This document shows, one piece after another, positions 13,344-21,566 of a stretch of DNA of 29,838 bases. The notes under the pieces are model-generated. The model ran no database searches. It was not told where the DNA came from and saw only the letters and a program-made list of their open reading frames with translations. A program made the position numbers and the translations under genes. Where the stretch lies: positions 1 to 29,838 of IMG/VR virus record IMGVR_UViG_3300028610_000670. One strand, 5' to 3'. Origin of the DNA: a virus. How positions within the stretch are numbered: position 1 is the first letter of the stretch; each line of letters opens with the position of its first letter.

Positions 13344-15224
13344 CTACTGACCGTGGTTTCTTGTGCGGTGAAACTCATCTTCACATTTTCGGCACCAGCC
13401 GTGTATACGCACTGCCTGTTCTTCGTGAACGTTGTACGACTTTTCGCAACGTGGACAGATCGACTTGTCACCAGCACGCTTATTTCGCACAACGCCCATG
13501 GCTTGTGGTGTCATCCCTACTACATGCTCCGTAGGATCAAACGCGGTGAAGATTGTTGGCGCGTTTGCTTGTTTTCTATCCTCTACACGTCGCTCTTGTG
13601 CAACGTGTTCGGCATCCGTGGCGCCATCAATCATAATACAGTCCGTGCATATTCCTTGACCGAACGCGGAATTCGTGTTGTTTAGTTCTTGGCTGCATCT
13701 ACAGCAGCGTGGTACCGTTTCTTCGGCGTCTTTTCGACCTTCCCTAATATCGGTACTTACCCTGTCTGTTCTTCTCTCTTGGGCTCGCCTAATAGCTGCA
13801 TCTATTCTGTCGGAACCACCCGACGCTAGATCAGTAACGGTGATGGTATCCGCGCGATGACGTAAGGCGTCAAACGCCTTCCTAACTTTCGTACGTTCCT
13901 CATCAGGTAGAGCGTTTAGCTCGTCTACTACCCATTGGGTCCGACGCCGCGTCCACATATCCTGTACAGAGTCCGAGGCTTTCCTAGCATCCTCTGGAGA
14001 AATCTGTTCTTTGTAAATCTCCCAGTCGTCGGCTATCGCGTCGTCACCCGAGAGTTTCCATTCCTTCGGTACCTCGAATCCGACGAGTATAACGAATCCT
14101 GTATTGACAACGTGTCTAACTCTTGTACTCGGCTCCCAAGACTTACGCCTGAACGAATTTCCACAACTAGCAGCGTCAGCAACCCACGACGGAATGAGAG
14201 GATTTATTGACGTATGCTGTGGGCAAAGCCACCCACGATCGGCGTTGTTCGGTCTCCACCCCGATCTAATCGCATTGCGTGTAAACGAGTCGTATGTCTC
14301 ACCCATCCCCGGTACTTCATGCTCTCCACAACCCGGTTTGCAGCACCACAGAGATAGTGTCACCGCGAGACGCTCATACTCCCTCCGTTCTTGTTTGTAG
14401 GCGTGTACCTTACAACGCCACGTATCTTCAAAGTCTCCGCGTATTTCCCATCCAGCCTTTACCGCAGCCCAAGCGCTTATAACTACTCTACCGCATTCGC
14501 GGATGTCACACTGCACACAACTATCAGCTAACGGATGCCCGTCTACACCGTGCATCGGACAAACCCAAGTAGTATCCGATGATCTTGTCCAACTATCCTC
14601 AACGAGCAATCGATCATACGCAAGGTCGTCCATAGTAACGGTCGTGCTGTGCTGTACCGTACATCCTTCGGCGCTACACATTGTTCCGTGGCATTGTGTC
14701 GGTTGTATCGTCGGTTGAGCGTGCAGTTTACAATACCAGTGTCCGTCCCTACGTTGCCAACCTACCGCAATCATCGCTACTGAAAAATGACTCCCAGCCG
14801 GATCAAGAATAAAATACGCGCCGCATGACACGTCATTGCATTGGACGCCGTAAGGCTCAGACGCCTTATCGTTAGACTGTCTATGCCCTGGGCACACCCA
14901 ACTACAGTGTTCGCTTTCATTGACGCGCCAACCCGCTTTTACCGCTAAGTAATAGAACTCTGCCCTGCCCTGATTATGGTCCGCGAGAAACAAACGGTTA
15001 CATCCATCGTGACCGCCACCACTACAAGTCATTGCGGTTTGTGCAGGCGCGCTTTCCATTAGTACGACGTGTTCGGGACAGAACCAATGCCCGTTAGAGC
15101 TACGTTGCCATCCCGCTTCACGGACACGATCTAGGAAGCGTTCGGGACTTTCCTCTGCCCGTTTAACCATTTGCCGGGTACAACACGGCGTATAGCAGTA
15201 GGCGCGGTCGATGTTGGTTTCCAT
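13344..15224 (-). CDS. 626-residue tandem zinc-finger array protein
   Basis: Six units run from about residue 10 to 337. Each has a Cys pair (C-x3-8-C), a short helix ending in [AS]GW or a variant, then a W-x-C-x2-H closure: C10-H52, C67-H114, C129-H168, C183-H225, C239-H274 and C294-H337. Typical closures are WFCPEH, WVCPGH, WYCKLH, WVCPMH, WRCKVH and WLCPQH. Single units of this kind are common as small actinophage-type proteins, from memory. Residues 340-500 are mixed and helical, with no Cys array. Two classic ribbons end the protein (C507-C510/C526-C529; C590-C593/C611-C614). Likely a multivalent nucleic-acid or protein binder; the function is unknown. GGGAG precedes ATG 15224. Confidence 0.8.
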   Translation of the reverse strand: METNIDRAYCYTPCCTRQMVKRAEESPERFLDRVREAGWQRSSNGHWFCPEHVVLMESAPAQTAMTCSGGGHDGCNRLFLADHNQGRAEFYYLAVKAGWRVNESEHCSWVCPGHRQSNDKASEPYGVQCNDVSCGAYFILDPAGSHFSVAMIAVGWQRRDGHWYCKLHAQPTIQPTQCHGTMCSAEGCTVQHSTTVTMDDLAYDRLLVEDSWTRSSDTTWVCPMHGVDGHPLADSCVQCDIRECGRVVISAWAAVKAGWEIRGDFEDTWRCKVHAYKQERREYERLAVTLSLWCCKPGCGEHEVPGMGETYDSFTRNAIRSGWRPNNADRGWLCPQHTSINPLIPSWVADAASCGNSFRRKSWEPSTRVRHVVNTGFVILVGFEVPKEWKLSGDDAIADDWEIYKEQISPEDARKASDSVQDMWTRRRTQWVVDELNALPDEERTKVRKAFDALRHRADTITVTDLASGGSDRIDAAIRRAQERRTDRVSTDIREGRKDAEETVPRCCRCSQELNNTNSAFGQGICTDCIMIDGATDAEHVAQERRVEDRKQANAPTIFTAFDPTEHVVGMTPQAMGVVRNKRAGDKSICPRCEKSYNVHEEQAVRIHGWCRKCEDEFHRTRNHGQ

Positions 15225-15229
15225 TCGAT

Positions 15230-15448
15230 CTAATCTCCCATAGCTTGTTCAATTTCCCTATGATATTCCTCACATACGTCCGAGATTGCTTTGCGTAACG
15301 TCGCGTTGTTGATCGTCAGACCGTTCAAGTAGTCCAGGTACAGCACGTCGTTATCCGCAATCCACCCCAACGACTTACGCTTGTGCTTGCCGAACGGAAT
15401 TTTCATTTCCAGCGCGTCGTCATCGTCGATTGGGGACAACCTGCCCAT
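15230..15448 (-). CDS. ExoX C-terminal-like / DUF3820-type small protein
   Basis: 72 residues. After an acidic lead (MGRLSPIDDDDALE) comes MKIPFGKHKRKSLGWIADND, then VLYLDYLNGLTINNATLRKA. The block 'm-x-[IF]PFGK[HY]-K-x-K-x-L-x-x-[IL]…D-x-x-YL-x-[WY]L' is the signature of the small domain found at the end of exonuclease X and as stand-alone DUF3820-like proteins. No exonuclease domain is present. GAGG lies 7 bases before ATG 15448. A DNA-end or processivity role is speculative. Confidence 0.75.
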   Translation of the reverse strand: MGRLSPIDDDDALEMKIPFGKHKRKSLGWIADNDVLYLDYLNGLTINNATLRKAISDVCEEYHREIEQAMGD

Positions 15449-15465
15449 CGGTCAGCCTCGATTGT

Positions 15466-15846
15466 TTAGTACGTGAACAACTCGTGTCCGCAATGCGAAC
15501 AGCGAAACTGATCCTTGACCGAACCACTTGTATAGGTACCATATTTACCGCACGATTCACAACCCCCATGGCCGAAAACAATTCGCCGGTTTTTCGTATC
15601 GAGCGTTCGCAACGCCTCCGCGGCGCACCTTGGGCACCACTTTTTAGCGGTCGTTTCAAGCTCGGCTTTACAGCGATCGCATTTCGGGACGATCCGCGTC
15701 TTTGTGTCCTCTCGGGCCGGTCGCCCGAGGCGCATCCTTTGCGTGCGCTCTGAGAGAACGTAGGACGCCTGCCGTCCCGTCGCGCCACCGTGAAGCGTGC
15801 TATTGAGAGACGCCGATCCGTGCCGTTGTTTTGCTTTCCTACGCAT
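15466..15846 (-). CDS. Double zinc-ribbon protein
   Basis: 126 residues. The first 50 are basic and low in structure (MRRKAKQRHGSASLNSTLHG …). Then CDRCKAELETTAKKWCPRC (about 56-74) and CESCGKYGTYTSG … CSHCGHELFTY (about 95-126) form two ribbons. A competing frame (15420-15788) has no such pattern and is rejected. ATG 15846 overlaps the primase stop by 8 bases. It may be an accessory zinc protein of the replication block; the function is unknown. Confidence 0.75.
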   Translation of the reverse strand: MRRKAKQRHGSASLNSTLHGGATGRQASYVLSERTQRMRLGRPAREDTKTRIVPKCDRCKAELETTAKKWCPRCAAEALRTLDTKNRRIVFGHGGCESCGKYGTYTSGSVKDQFRCSHCGHELFTY

Positions 15847-17974
15847 TTTTTCCGTTTCCCTGATTCGGAGCCAAACCTGCCCGACCGACGTACAGCCGGA
15901 CCCGCTGAGTCACGACGTACCCGAATCGTGGTCGCATCCCTGCGCGCCCGGCGCGCGAGCTTTTCATCACTCGTTCTTGATCCCGCTGCAACATCGGCCG
16001 ACGTCTCAAGATTCCAAGGTCGATCAAATCGTCAATCCGACGTGTCAACGTGGTCGAGGGTATCCCCGTTAGTTCCGAAATCTCGGTATGCGTTAGCGCG
16101 TGCCGAACGTGCATCATACACAACACAATGTCCAGGTGAAAAGCGTTACACGTGTCAACCGCGATTCTCTTAACGAATTCGTATACCGCGCGGTCTATAC
16201 CCGTGCCATTAACTATCGACACGGCATGCGCCAGCTTAGTAAATTGCTTGGCTAGACGTGTCCCATACTCGGGCTCGGGCCGATACGGTAAGTCTCCCGT
16301 GTAGTCGTTCCTGTCGACGTTTGCACGCAACAAAGAGATTAGCTGACAGAGCGGAATGAGTCTCTCGACGTACCACGGTGGGGGTTTCTGTATCTCTGGA
16401 ATACGAAACGCAAGAAACTTCCGCACTACGTCGCGCAGCTCTCTCTCCATTTCGGTCTCGTGGGCTGTAGCAAAGATCGCGGCTTTTAATCGTGCGGTTT
16501 CGTTGGCTACGGTTGTACGTCGTAACCTGTACCGAACGAACCTCTCCCCTAGTGATGCGCCGCGGTACTTGTCCACGACGCCAGTAACGCCGATGATAAG
16601 GGTGAAATGTGCGCGGTATTCACGCTCTACCCCGTTTCCGTATGTACGAACGGTATGTCCGTCGTACGCCCCCCTAAATATCCCCATCACTTCGTCGAGT
16701 TTGAATCCGGGAAGCGTGAACAATTCCGTTCCGTCCTTGAACATCAAACACAAACCGTGAACGATCGCAAGTAGTGACGGGTCTTTAGCTCCCTGGAAAC
16801 CGGAAACCAAAGAAGCCGGGCCAACAGACGAACGATAGATAACTTGATCGGATAGCTGCGCCGCCTGGATCAGTTGCGTTTTTCCAGAAGATGGCGGTCC
16901 ACAAATATATGTCCATAGTGGCGGACCCGGCATTTGATTAGAGACTATAACCGACAAGATCATCCGCAAACAGCCGACCATTTCGTCGTCCATTTCTAGA
17001 TGTCTGCCGAAAACTTTTAGTACCTCCGGGAATGTCGGCCGCTCTCTGCGAGGTAAAACTATGATTTCCGGTAACGGGGGCATTTCCGTTTGTTTACCCG
17101 CTACGTGTTGTTCTGTCTCGCCGTCGCGTCTGTGCTTACTCTGAATCAGTTTCAGCAGTTGATTAACAGCACGTTTCGGCCTTACTCCCGCTGACTCTGC
17201 CGCGATGCAAAAGTCTCTGATGTCGAAGCCGTCCGGGCGTGACTCCGGCCAGTGTATGTACTGCACGTTCTTAGCCACGCCCTGTAACATCGATCCAGCG
17301 CGAGACGATCCCTTGTCTCCAGCTTCGTCGTTGTCGTAAACGATCCGAACGTTTCGACCTTCAAAATACTCGGACCAATTACGTTTGAAGATTCCCGCGC
17401 CGGGGACAGACAACACAACGTCCGACGTCCGACCCGTACACTGTAGTAGATGTCTGAGCGCGATCGCGTCCCACTCACCCTCACACAACCAAACGTCAGA
17501 GCGTGTCCCCGGTTCCCATAGGTGTAGCCCAAACAGTTGTGTTTTGCACCCCTTTGTAGATAGGATGTTCTTCCCCGTTCTCCATTTTCGTATATCGTGC
17601 GCTTGTCCGTTTTGATTGAAACATGGCAGTAGCCAAAAAACACCGTCGTATCCCACACACCACGGACGGAACGCGCGACGGGCTATTGACCTCGACTTTG
17701 CCAATTTCTTGTAACGAACATCTACGGTTGATTGCTTTGCGACTCGTGTAAGAAACGACACCACGTTACCGGATACGTTGCATTTTTTGCACTGGAATTG
17801 TCCGGTACTTGTGTTGGCATAGAAGTGTTTCGTGTTGTCGCAAAATACGCAGTTGCCGTATAGCTCCGAACCAGACTCGCCAATCGGTTCAAAGCCCCAC
17901 GCGCACATAGGGTCTAATATCTTGGGAACATTCACAGGCTTAGCTTTTCCTTTTTGTCCCAACGGTGATAGCAT
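15839..17974 (-). CDS. Primase-helicase with zinc finger, Toprim, P-loop ATPase and C-terminal HTH
   Basis: 711 residues from ATG 17974; a GTG at 17935 overlapping the polymerase stop as GTGA would remove 13 residues and is equally plausible. Order: DnaG/T7 gp4-like zinc motif C42-x2-C45 and C62-x2-C65; Toprim catalytic region CEGEWDA (E165) and VYDNDEAGDKG (D214, D216); P-loop CGPPSSGKT at about 358-366; later FVRYRLRRT, an arginine-finger-like stretch; and a possible winged HTH at about 625-665 (THTEISELTGIPSTTLTRRI). The protein would make primers and unwind DNA at the fork beside the polymerase encoded just upstream. The ATPase type (D5/SF3-like or other) cannot be settled by eye. Confidence 0.9.
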   Translation of the reverse strand: MLSPLGQKGKAKPVNVPKILDPMCAWGFEPIGESGSELYGNCVFCDNTKHFYANTSTGQFQCKKCNVSGNVVSFLTRVAKQSTVDVRYKKLAKSRSIARRAFRPWCVGYDGVFWLLPCFNQNGQAHDIRKWRTGKNILSTKGCKTQLFGLHLWEPGTRSDVWLCEGEWDAIALRHLLQCTGRTSDVVLSVPGAGIFKRNWSEYFEGRNVRIVYDNDEAGDKGSSRAGSMLQGVAKNVQYIHWPESRPDGFDIRDFCIAAESAGVRPKRAVNQLLKLIQSKHRRDGETEQHVAGKQTEMPPLPEIIVLPRRERPTFPEVLKVFGRHLEMDDEMVGCLRMILSVIVSNQMPGPPLWTYICGPPSSGKTQLIQAAQLSDQVIYRSSVGPASLVSGFQGAKDPSLLAIVHGLCLMFKDGTELFTLPGFKLDEVMGIFRGAYDGHTVRTYGNGVEREYRAHFTLIIGVTGVVDKYRGASLGERFVRYRLRRTTVANETARLKAAIFATAHETEMERELRDVVRKFLAFRIPEIQKPPPWYVERLIPLCQLISLLRANVDRNDYTGDLPYRPEPEYGTRLAKQFTKLAHAVSIVNGTGIDRAVYEFVKRIAVDTCNAFHLDIVLCMMHVRHALTHTEISELTGIPSTTLTRRIDDLIDLGILRRRPMLQRDQERVMKSSRAGRAGMRPRFGYVVTQRVRLYVGRAGLAPNQGNGKNA

Positions 17975-20055
17975 ACGTCAACGGATACGGGGGTATCGAC
18001 GCCCGGAAATACTCCCCTGTCGTCCTCCATAATTGCCTTTAGTCGTAGCATCAGGCCGCGCGTTACTTGACTACGTTCTATCTCGAAAATAATCTCGTCA
18101 TGTATACACAAAACTATGTGTCCGTCGATGCGCCTCGATCGTAGCATCAAGTCGCAGCGTCTCATCGCACGTTTCAAGTGTGAAGCTGCCGAACCCTGTA
18201 CCCGGTAGTTTACTGAGCGATACCCGTAATCAGGATGTACGTTTATCCTATGGCCGTAAGCGTCAATTATGTATCCCTCTTGTTCGGCTCGCGCGGAACA
18301 TTCGTTCATGTATTCGCCAATGCGCGGGAATGCGTCGTCATACTCATCTAACACGTCTATGGCTTCCTGACGCGATACGTGTAAATAAGTCATAGTTGCG
18401 GGTATTCCCATTCCGAACAGCTTACCAAAGAACATACCCTTCGCTCTTACACGTAGATTTGATAATCCGAGACACTTCTCGCAATCGCTGACTCTGTAGT
18501 CATTCAATTCTAGCCATCGGTTAGCGAGTCTCACCCGTTGTAGTCTCGTTAATGTCTGTCTGTTGTCGTGCGTGATCCCTAATTTTTTCCAAATGACTAA
18601 CAGTTCGTTACTAGCTTTTGATCTTCGGTCATAATTCCCGATCTTTAGCAAGTCGTTTGCTACAGTTAGAGCCTTCATGCTGTCTCGTCCGCCCCACAGC
18701 CTATTCGCTGTTTCCGCGTGTAGGTCTCTACCTTTAGCGAAAGCTTCTAACATAAACTGTTCGTCGGCTACTGATGCAAATATCCTAGACTCTAGTTGTT
18801 CGTAATCGTAACAAAGCCAAACGTGTCCCGGACGCGGTCCGAACGATGAGCGAGCTTGTACTAGACCAGTTGACCTAGTTTTTTTGTCATCGGCCACGTT
18901 CTGTAAATTGGGACTAGCGCAAGCAAACCGACGTGTTGCTGGGCCTACTTGGCGAAATTGCGGCTTGATACATCGCACAGTGTCGTCAATGTCATCCGGT
19001 ACGCTCCACTCTTTGAAACGTAGTAGGAAGGATGCCAGCCCCTTACACGCCGACTTGAAGTTGAGTAGGTCAGCTATTGAGTCATTGTCTCTGTACCCCT
19101 GTAGCGATTCAGCGTCCACACAAGCTAGACCTGTTTTCGTGCGCTTCTCTATCCTGATGTCCAACGACTCTACGAGCCTAGCGATATGCCTGTTTGATTC
19201 TAGATTAGGTGATTTAATCGACGGACAATGTCTCCGAAAGCTTTGGCGCAATGACCGTAGTTTTTCCGATCGTATGCGTTTCAATCTACAGATTTGCTTC
19301 GCGGTTTCTCTGGGATGTACTCGCACTCCGCGAGACTCCATGCGATAGACCGTCCACCACGTAGCCATTTCGTCGACGTATGCTTGTCTCGCTCCGGGCA
19401 AGTCGTCTAGCGCACGGTCCAAGAACAAGAACAACTCCATTGTGCGTCGAGCATCCTTTAACGCATATATGCTGCAAAGTCTCGCCCACCGTTTGGGAAC
19501 TAAAGTGTTGTTGTGTTTGTAGATGGCGCGCGGCAACCAATAATCAGCTTGGACTTGCGCTTTCTTCTCGATCGTGCCGTCAGCCTTTTCAGATCGTCGA
19601 TAGCTAACGTTCCATCCAAGTTTAGACGCGATACGTCTACAAGACCGTACAGCTTCTAAAAGTTCTTGCTCGTCGTCGTCGGGTATACTAAGTAGTCTCT
19701 TACTCAGAGGTTTCAATCCTATCGATGGTTCGAGAGAATTTGCGCAGTGTGCCATAAACATCGTGTCGTGTATTGGCTTTCCAAGAAAGGAAAACGATCC
19801 ATGTAGGTCCGTCATCCTTACGTCAAATTTCGCGTTGTGCATGACCACGGTACGCGCCGCGGAAAGTCGGCGATGCGTTTCTCTAAGTGCTCGCGACGTT
19901 AATGCCGGTATTCTCGTGTAAGGATCGACGTCAACCTCTATGCAAGATGCGCGCAAATCGGTGTCACAGAACGCGAACAGAAACGGCGCGTCCCCATGCC
20001 ACGGATTCAATCCCGTGGTCTCAGTATCGTAGGCTATGATTCCTTTGCTGAACAT
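17932..20055 (-). CDS. polA: Family A DNA polymerase with 3'-5' exonuclease and a fingers insertion
   Basis: 707 residues from ATG 20055 (a TTG at 20064 adds three). Exonuclease: YDTETTG (D10, E12), HNAKFDV (D78) and YALKDA (Y197, D201), all intact, so proofreading is expected. There is no 5'-3' nuclease domain. Polymerase: motif A YDYEQLESR (D417), motif B RVRAKGMFFGKLFG (R535, K539), motif C CIHDEI (H652, D653, E654). The residue equivalent to E. coli Phe762 is F543. Motifs A and B are 122 residues apart (D417 to K539) against 53 in E. coli Pol I, with a C525-x2-C528 pair in the extra part. This is the replicative enzyme of the phage, coupled to the primase-helicase. Confidence 0.95.
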   Translation of the reverse strand: MFSKGIIAYDTETTGLNPWHGDAPFLFAFCDTDLRASCIEVDVDPYTRIPALTSRALRETHRRLSAARTVVMHNAKFDVRMTDLHGSFSFLGKPIHDTMFMAHCANSLEPSIGLKPLSKRLLSIPDDDEQELLEAVRSCRRIASKLGWNVSYRRSEKADGTIEKKAQVQADYWLPRAIYKHNNTLVPKRWARLCSIYALKDARRTMELFLFLDRALDDLPGARQAYVDEMATWWTVYRMESRGVRVHPRETAKQICRLKRIRSEKLRSLRQSFRRHCPSIKSPNLESNRHIARLVESLDIRIEKRTKTGLACVDAESLQGYRDNDSIADLLNFKSACKGLASFLLRFKEWSVPDDIDDTVRCIKPQFRQVGPATRRFACASPNLQNVADDKKTRSTGLVQARSSFGPRPGHVWLCYDYEQLESRIFASVADEQFMLEAFAKGRDLHAETANRLWGGRDSMKALTVANDLLKIGNYDRRSKASNELLVIWKKLGITHDNRQTLTRLQRVRLANRWLELNDYRVSDCEKCLGLSNLRVRAKGMFFGKLFGMGIPATMTYLHVSRQEAIDVLDEYDDAFPRIGEYMNECSARAEQEGYIIDAYGHRINVHPDYGYRSVNYRVQGSAASHLKRAMRRCDLMLRSRRIDGHIVLCIHDEIIFEIERSQVTRGLMLRLKAIMEDDRGVFPGVDTPVSVDVCYHRWDKKEKLSL

Positions 20056-20272
20056 TTTCGACAAATAGTATAAGGTTTTCGATAATCAATAGTTGCAGTG
20101 TCGTACCGTAACCGCGCCGCGCTGCGCGATTGTGTACTTGCATGGCTCTCTCTTGCGACGCCCTAACCAATAGGTTACGAGAGTCTCTTGCGGACCGTGT
20201 CAGCCGAGCGAGCCCGTCTGTAAGCGACGTTAGGCTCACTCGGACATTCCGTCTTTTATTCGATGTATCCAT
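20021..20272 (-). CDS. 83-residue basic hypothetical protein
   Basis: ATG 20272 follows GGTGGA; the frame ends inside the first codons of the polymerase gene (35-base overlap). A longer start at 20332 would include a strong hairpin and is not favoured. MDTSNKRRNVRVSLTSLTDG is followed by a predicted helix (LARLTRSARDSRNLLVRASQ) and a hydrophobic part (LQLLIIENLILFVENVQ). No family. It fills an otherwise empty 270-base interval. The long overlap with polA is unusual here, so confidence is moderate. Confidence 0.45.
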   Translation of the reverse strand: MDTSNKRRNVRVSLTSLTDGLARLTRSARDSRNLLVRASQERAMQVHNRAARRGYGTTLQLLIIENLILFVENVQQRNHSLRY

Positions 20273-20284
20273 AATCCACCGGAG

Positions 20285-20318
20285 CGGAGCGCGGCGCCAT
20301 CCTTGACACCGCGCTCCG
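20285..20318 (-). promoter_or_regulatory. Strong hairpin in the leader between ssDNA-binding gene and polA block
   Basis: Arms CGGAGCGCGG and CCGCGCTCCG (20285-20294 and 20309-20318) are perfect complements. The next four positions also pair, two of them as G·U, only if the minus strand is transcribed; on the plus strand they would be C·A mismatches. This gives a 14-pair stem with loop AAGGAU in the RNA. No T-run follows, so it is more likely an mRNA stabiliser, processing site or translational control element than a rho-independent terminator. Confidence 0.65.
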
Positions 20319-20335
20319 TACGTCGCCCGCATGGA

Positions 20336-21520
20336 TCAACTTTCTTTTTGGTCGACCAAAATCTCAACGTCGTCGAAGTCTAATTTGAACTCTTTTTTCT
20401 TCGACTTGACCTTGACTCTTTGCTTATCCTCGAAAACCTTGACAACCGTTCCGCGCCTTTCCGTCCCGTTCACTGTGAACGCGACCTTGTCACCCTTTCT
20501 GGGGTTACGGTAGGTCTCGCCGTCGGCCGCGTCTCCACTCGTGTCCAGCGTCAACTCATCGAAGCTGCACGTCTCTACGGCGTCATCAAACACAACCTTT
20601 GCGGTTCTATCGGCCATTTTGACCGATTGAATCTCTCCGAGGTATGTGTCCTCTCCGTAGTCCACGGACACACAATCGCCCTTTGCCCAAATGTGTACCT
20701 TTTCCGTCGCGTCGTCGTTTGAGTCATCGTCTGAATCGTCGCCGTCCGAGTCAGAGTCATCGTCTGAATCGTCGTCGCTGTCCTTGGCAACAATCTCGAT
20801 GTCCTGCCATTCAACGGTCTCGGTGCCGTCCTCAAACTTCACGCGGCACGTGTTGTCCTTTTTACTGATTCGCGTGATCTCACCGCGCCAGGGCTCACCC
20901 TCATAGACAACGTCGACCGCTTGACCGATTGCTAAACCGCCTCGATCGTCATCGTCGTCGTCCGAGTCAGAGTCATCGTCTGAATCGTCATCGTCGGCAT
21001 CGGAATCTGAATCCGAATCGTCGTCATCGTCGTCGTCGGAATCATCCGGTTCGGTGTCGTTGTCGTCGTCGGAGTCATCGTCGTCATCGATGTCGACGAG
21101 TCGGTTCAGGCGCGCGTTACAGTAACCGTCCTTCATTTTCGTTGTCAGACGGGCCGTGATGCGTTCCTTTACCAGACTGCCCATGACGTCCTCTAAATCT
21201 TCCATGTTGAGCTTGTCAACGTCGATGTTGAGCGCAGCCAAGAACGACTTAGTGAACCCGAGACGTTCGGGATTTTCGAGTCCCTGATTGATCCCGAGCA
21301 TATCGCCCATGTAGTCACCCTTGACGATGTTCCATGACGTGAAAAGGCGTAACTCGTTATCGTCGTTGTTATCATTCATACTACAAGCGACTAGACGACA
21401 GATATACGCACCGTTCGGAACCTCCGTGAATCCACCTTTCTTTGCTTTCCGAAACGGCTTGTTTAGTTTCTTCAGTCGGTCAGCGTAGTCCTTATCTTTT
21501 GTTTTAGACCGCGTTGCCAT
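20336..21520 (-). CDS. DUF669-like ssDNA-binding protein with acidic linkers and three Tudor/SH3-like domains
   Basis: 394 residues from ATG 21520. Residues about 25-145 fit the DUF669-type fold seen beside phage recombinases: GGFTEVPNGAYICRLVACSM, LRLFTSWNIVKGDYMGDML and a closing YCNARLNRLVDI. Residues 146-192 are almost all Asp and Ser. Three barrels follow: IGQAVDVVYEGEPWRGEI (198-245), KGDCVSVDYGEDTYLGEIQS (280-325) and KGDKVAFTVNGTERRGTVVK (342-388), with a second Asp/Ser linker at about 246-270. Each has the G[DQ]-x-V … G-x[IV] rhythm of Tudor/SH3. It lies between Sak4-like ATPase and polymerase, so it is probably the phage SSB. The added modules are not usual for DUF669. Confidence 0.75.
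   Translation of the reverse strand: MATRSKTKDKDYADRLKKLNKPFRKAKKGGFTEVPNGAYICRLVACSMNDNNDDNELRLFTSWNIVKGDYMGDMLGINQGLENPERLGFTKSFLAALNIDVDKLNMEDLEDVMGSLVKERITARLTTKMKDGYCNARLNRLVDIDDDDDSDDDNDTEPDDSDDDDDDDSDSDSDADDDDSDDDSDSDDDDDDRGGLAIGQAVDVVYEGEPWRGEITRISKKDNTCRVKFEDGTETVEWQDIEIVAKDSDDDSDDDSDSDGDDSDDDSNDDATEKVHIWAKGDCVSVDYGEDTYLGEIQSVKMADRTAKVVFDDAVETCSFDELTLDTSGDAADGETYRNPRKGDKVAFTVNGTERRGTVVKVFEDKQRVKVKSKKKEFKLDFDDVEILVDQKES
20744..20989 (-). repeat. Repeated Asp/Ser-linker DNA
   Basis: A 30-base sequence is identical at 20744-20773 and 20960-20989. Both copies lie in the acidic linkers of the ssDNA-binding protein, and many imperfect TCATCG/TCGTCG units surround them. The exact match suggests recent duplication or slippage, and probably the linker-barrel unit moved together. 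Confidence 0.75.
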
Positions 21521-21566
21521 TTGTTTCGTGTCCTTTCGTATTCTAGAAACCACTGAACCAGTTTAA

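Noticed and set aside
16340-16400. PPPWYVERL in the primase-helicase, similar to the PPWYVVQ core of the WLTR domain
   Set aside because: No GPP-x-x-WLTR part follows and the segment lies inside a helical region, so the match is chance.
17182-19540. Secondary frames inside the primase and polymerase genes (for example 17182-17658 and 19286-19540)
   Set aside because: They lie fully inside genes with intact catalytic motifs and lack start signals or domain patterns.
20700-21100. Possible CRISPR or iteron array from the many TCATCG/TCGTCG repeats
   Set aside because: The repeats are in frame in a coding gene and encode Asp/Ser linkers; there are no spacers of regular length.
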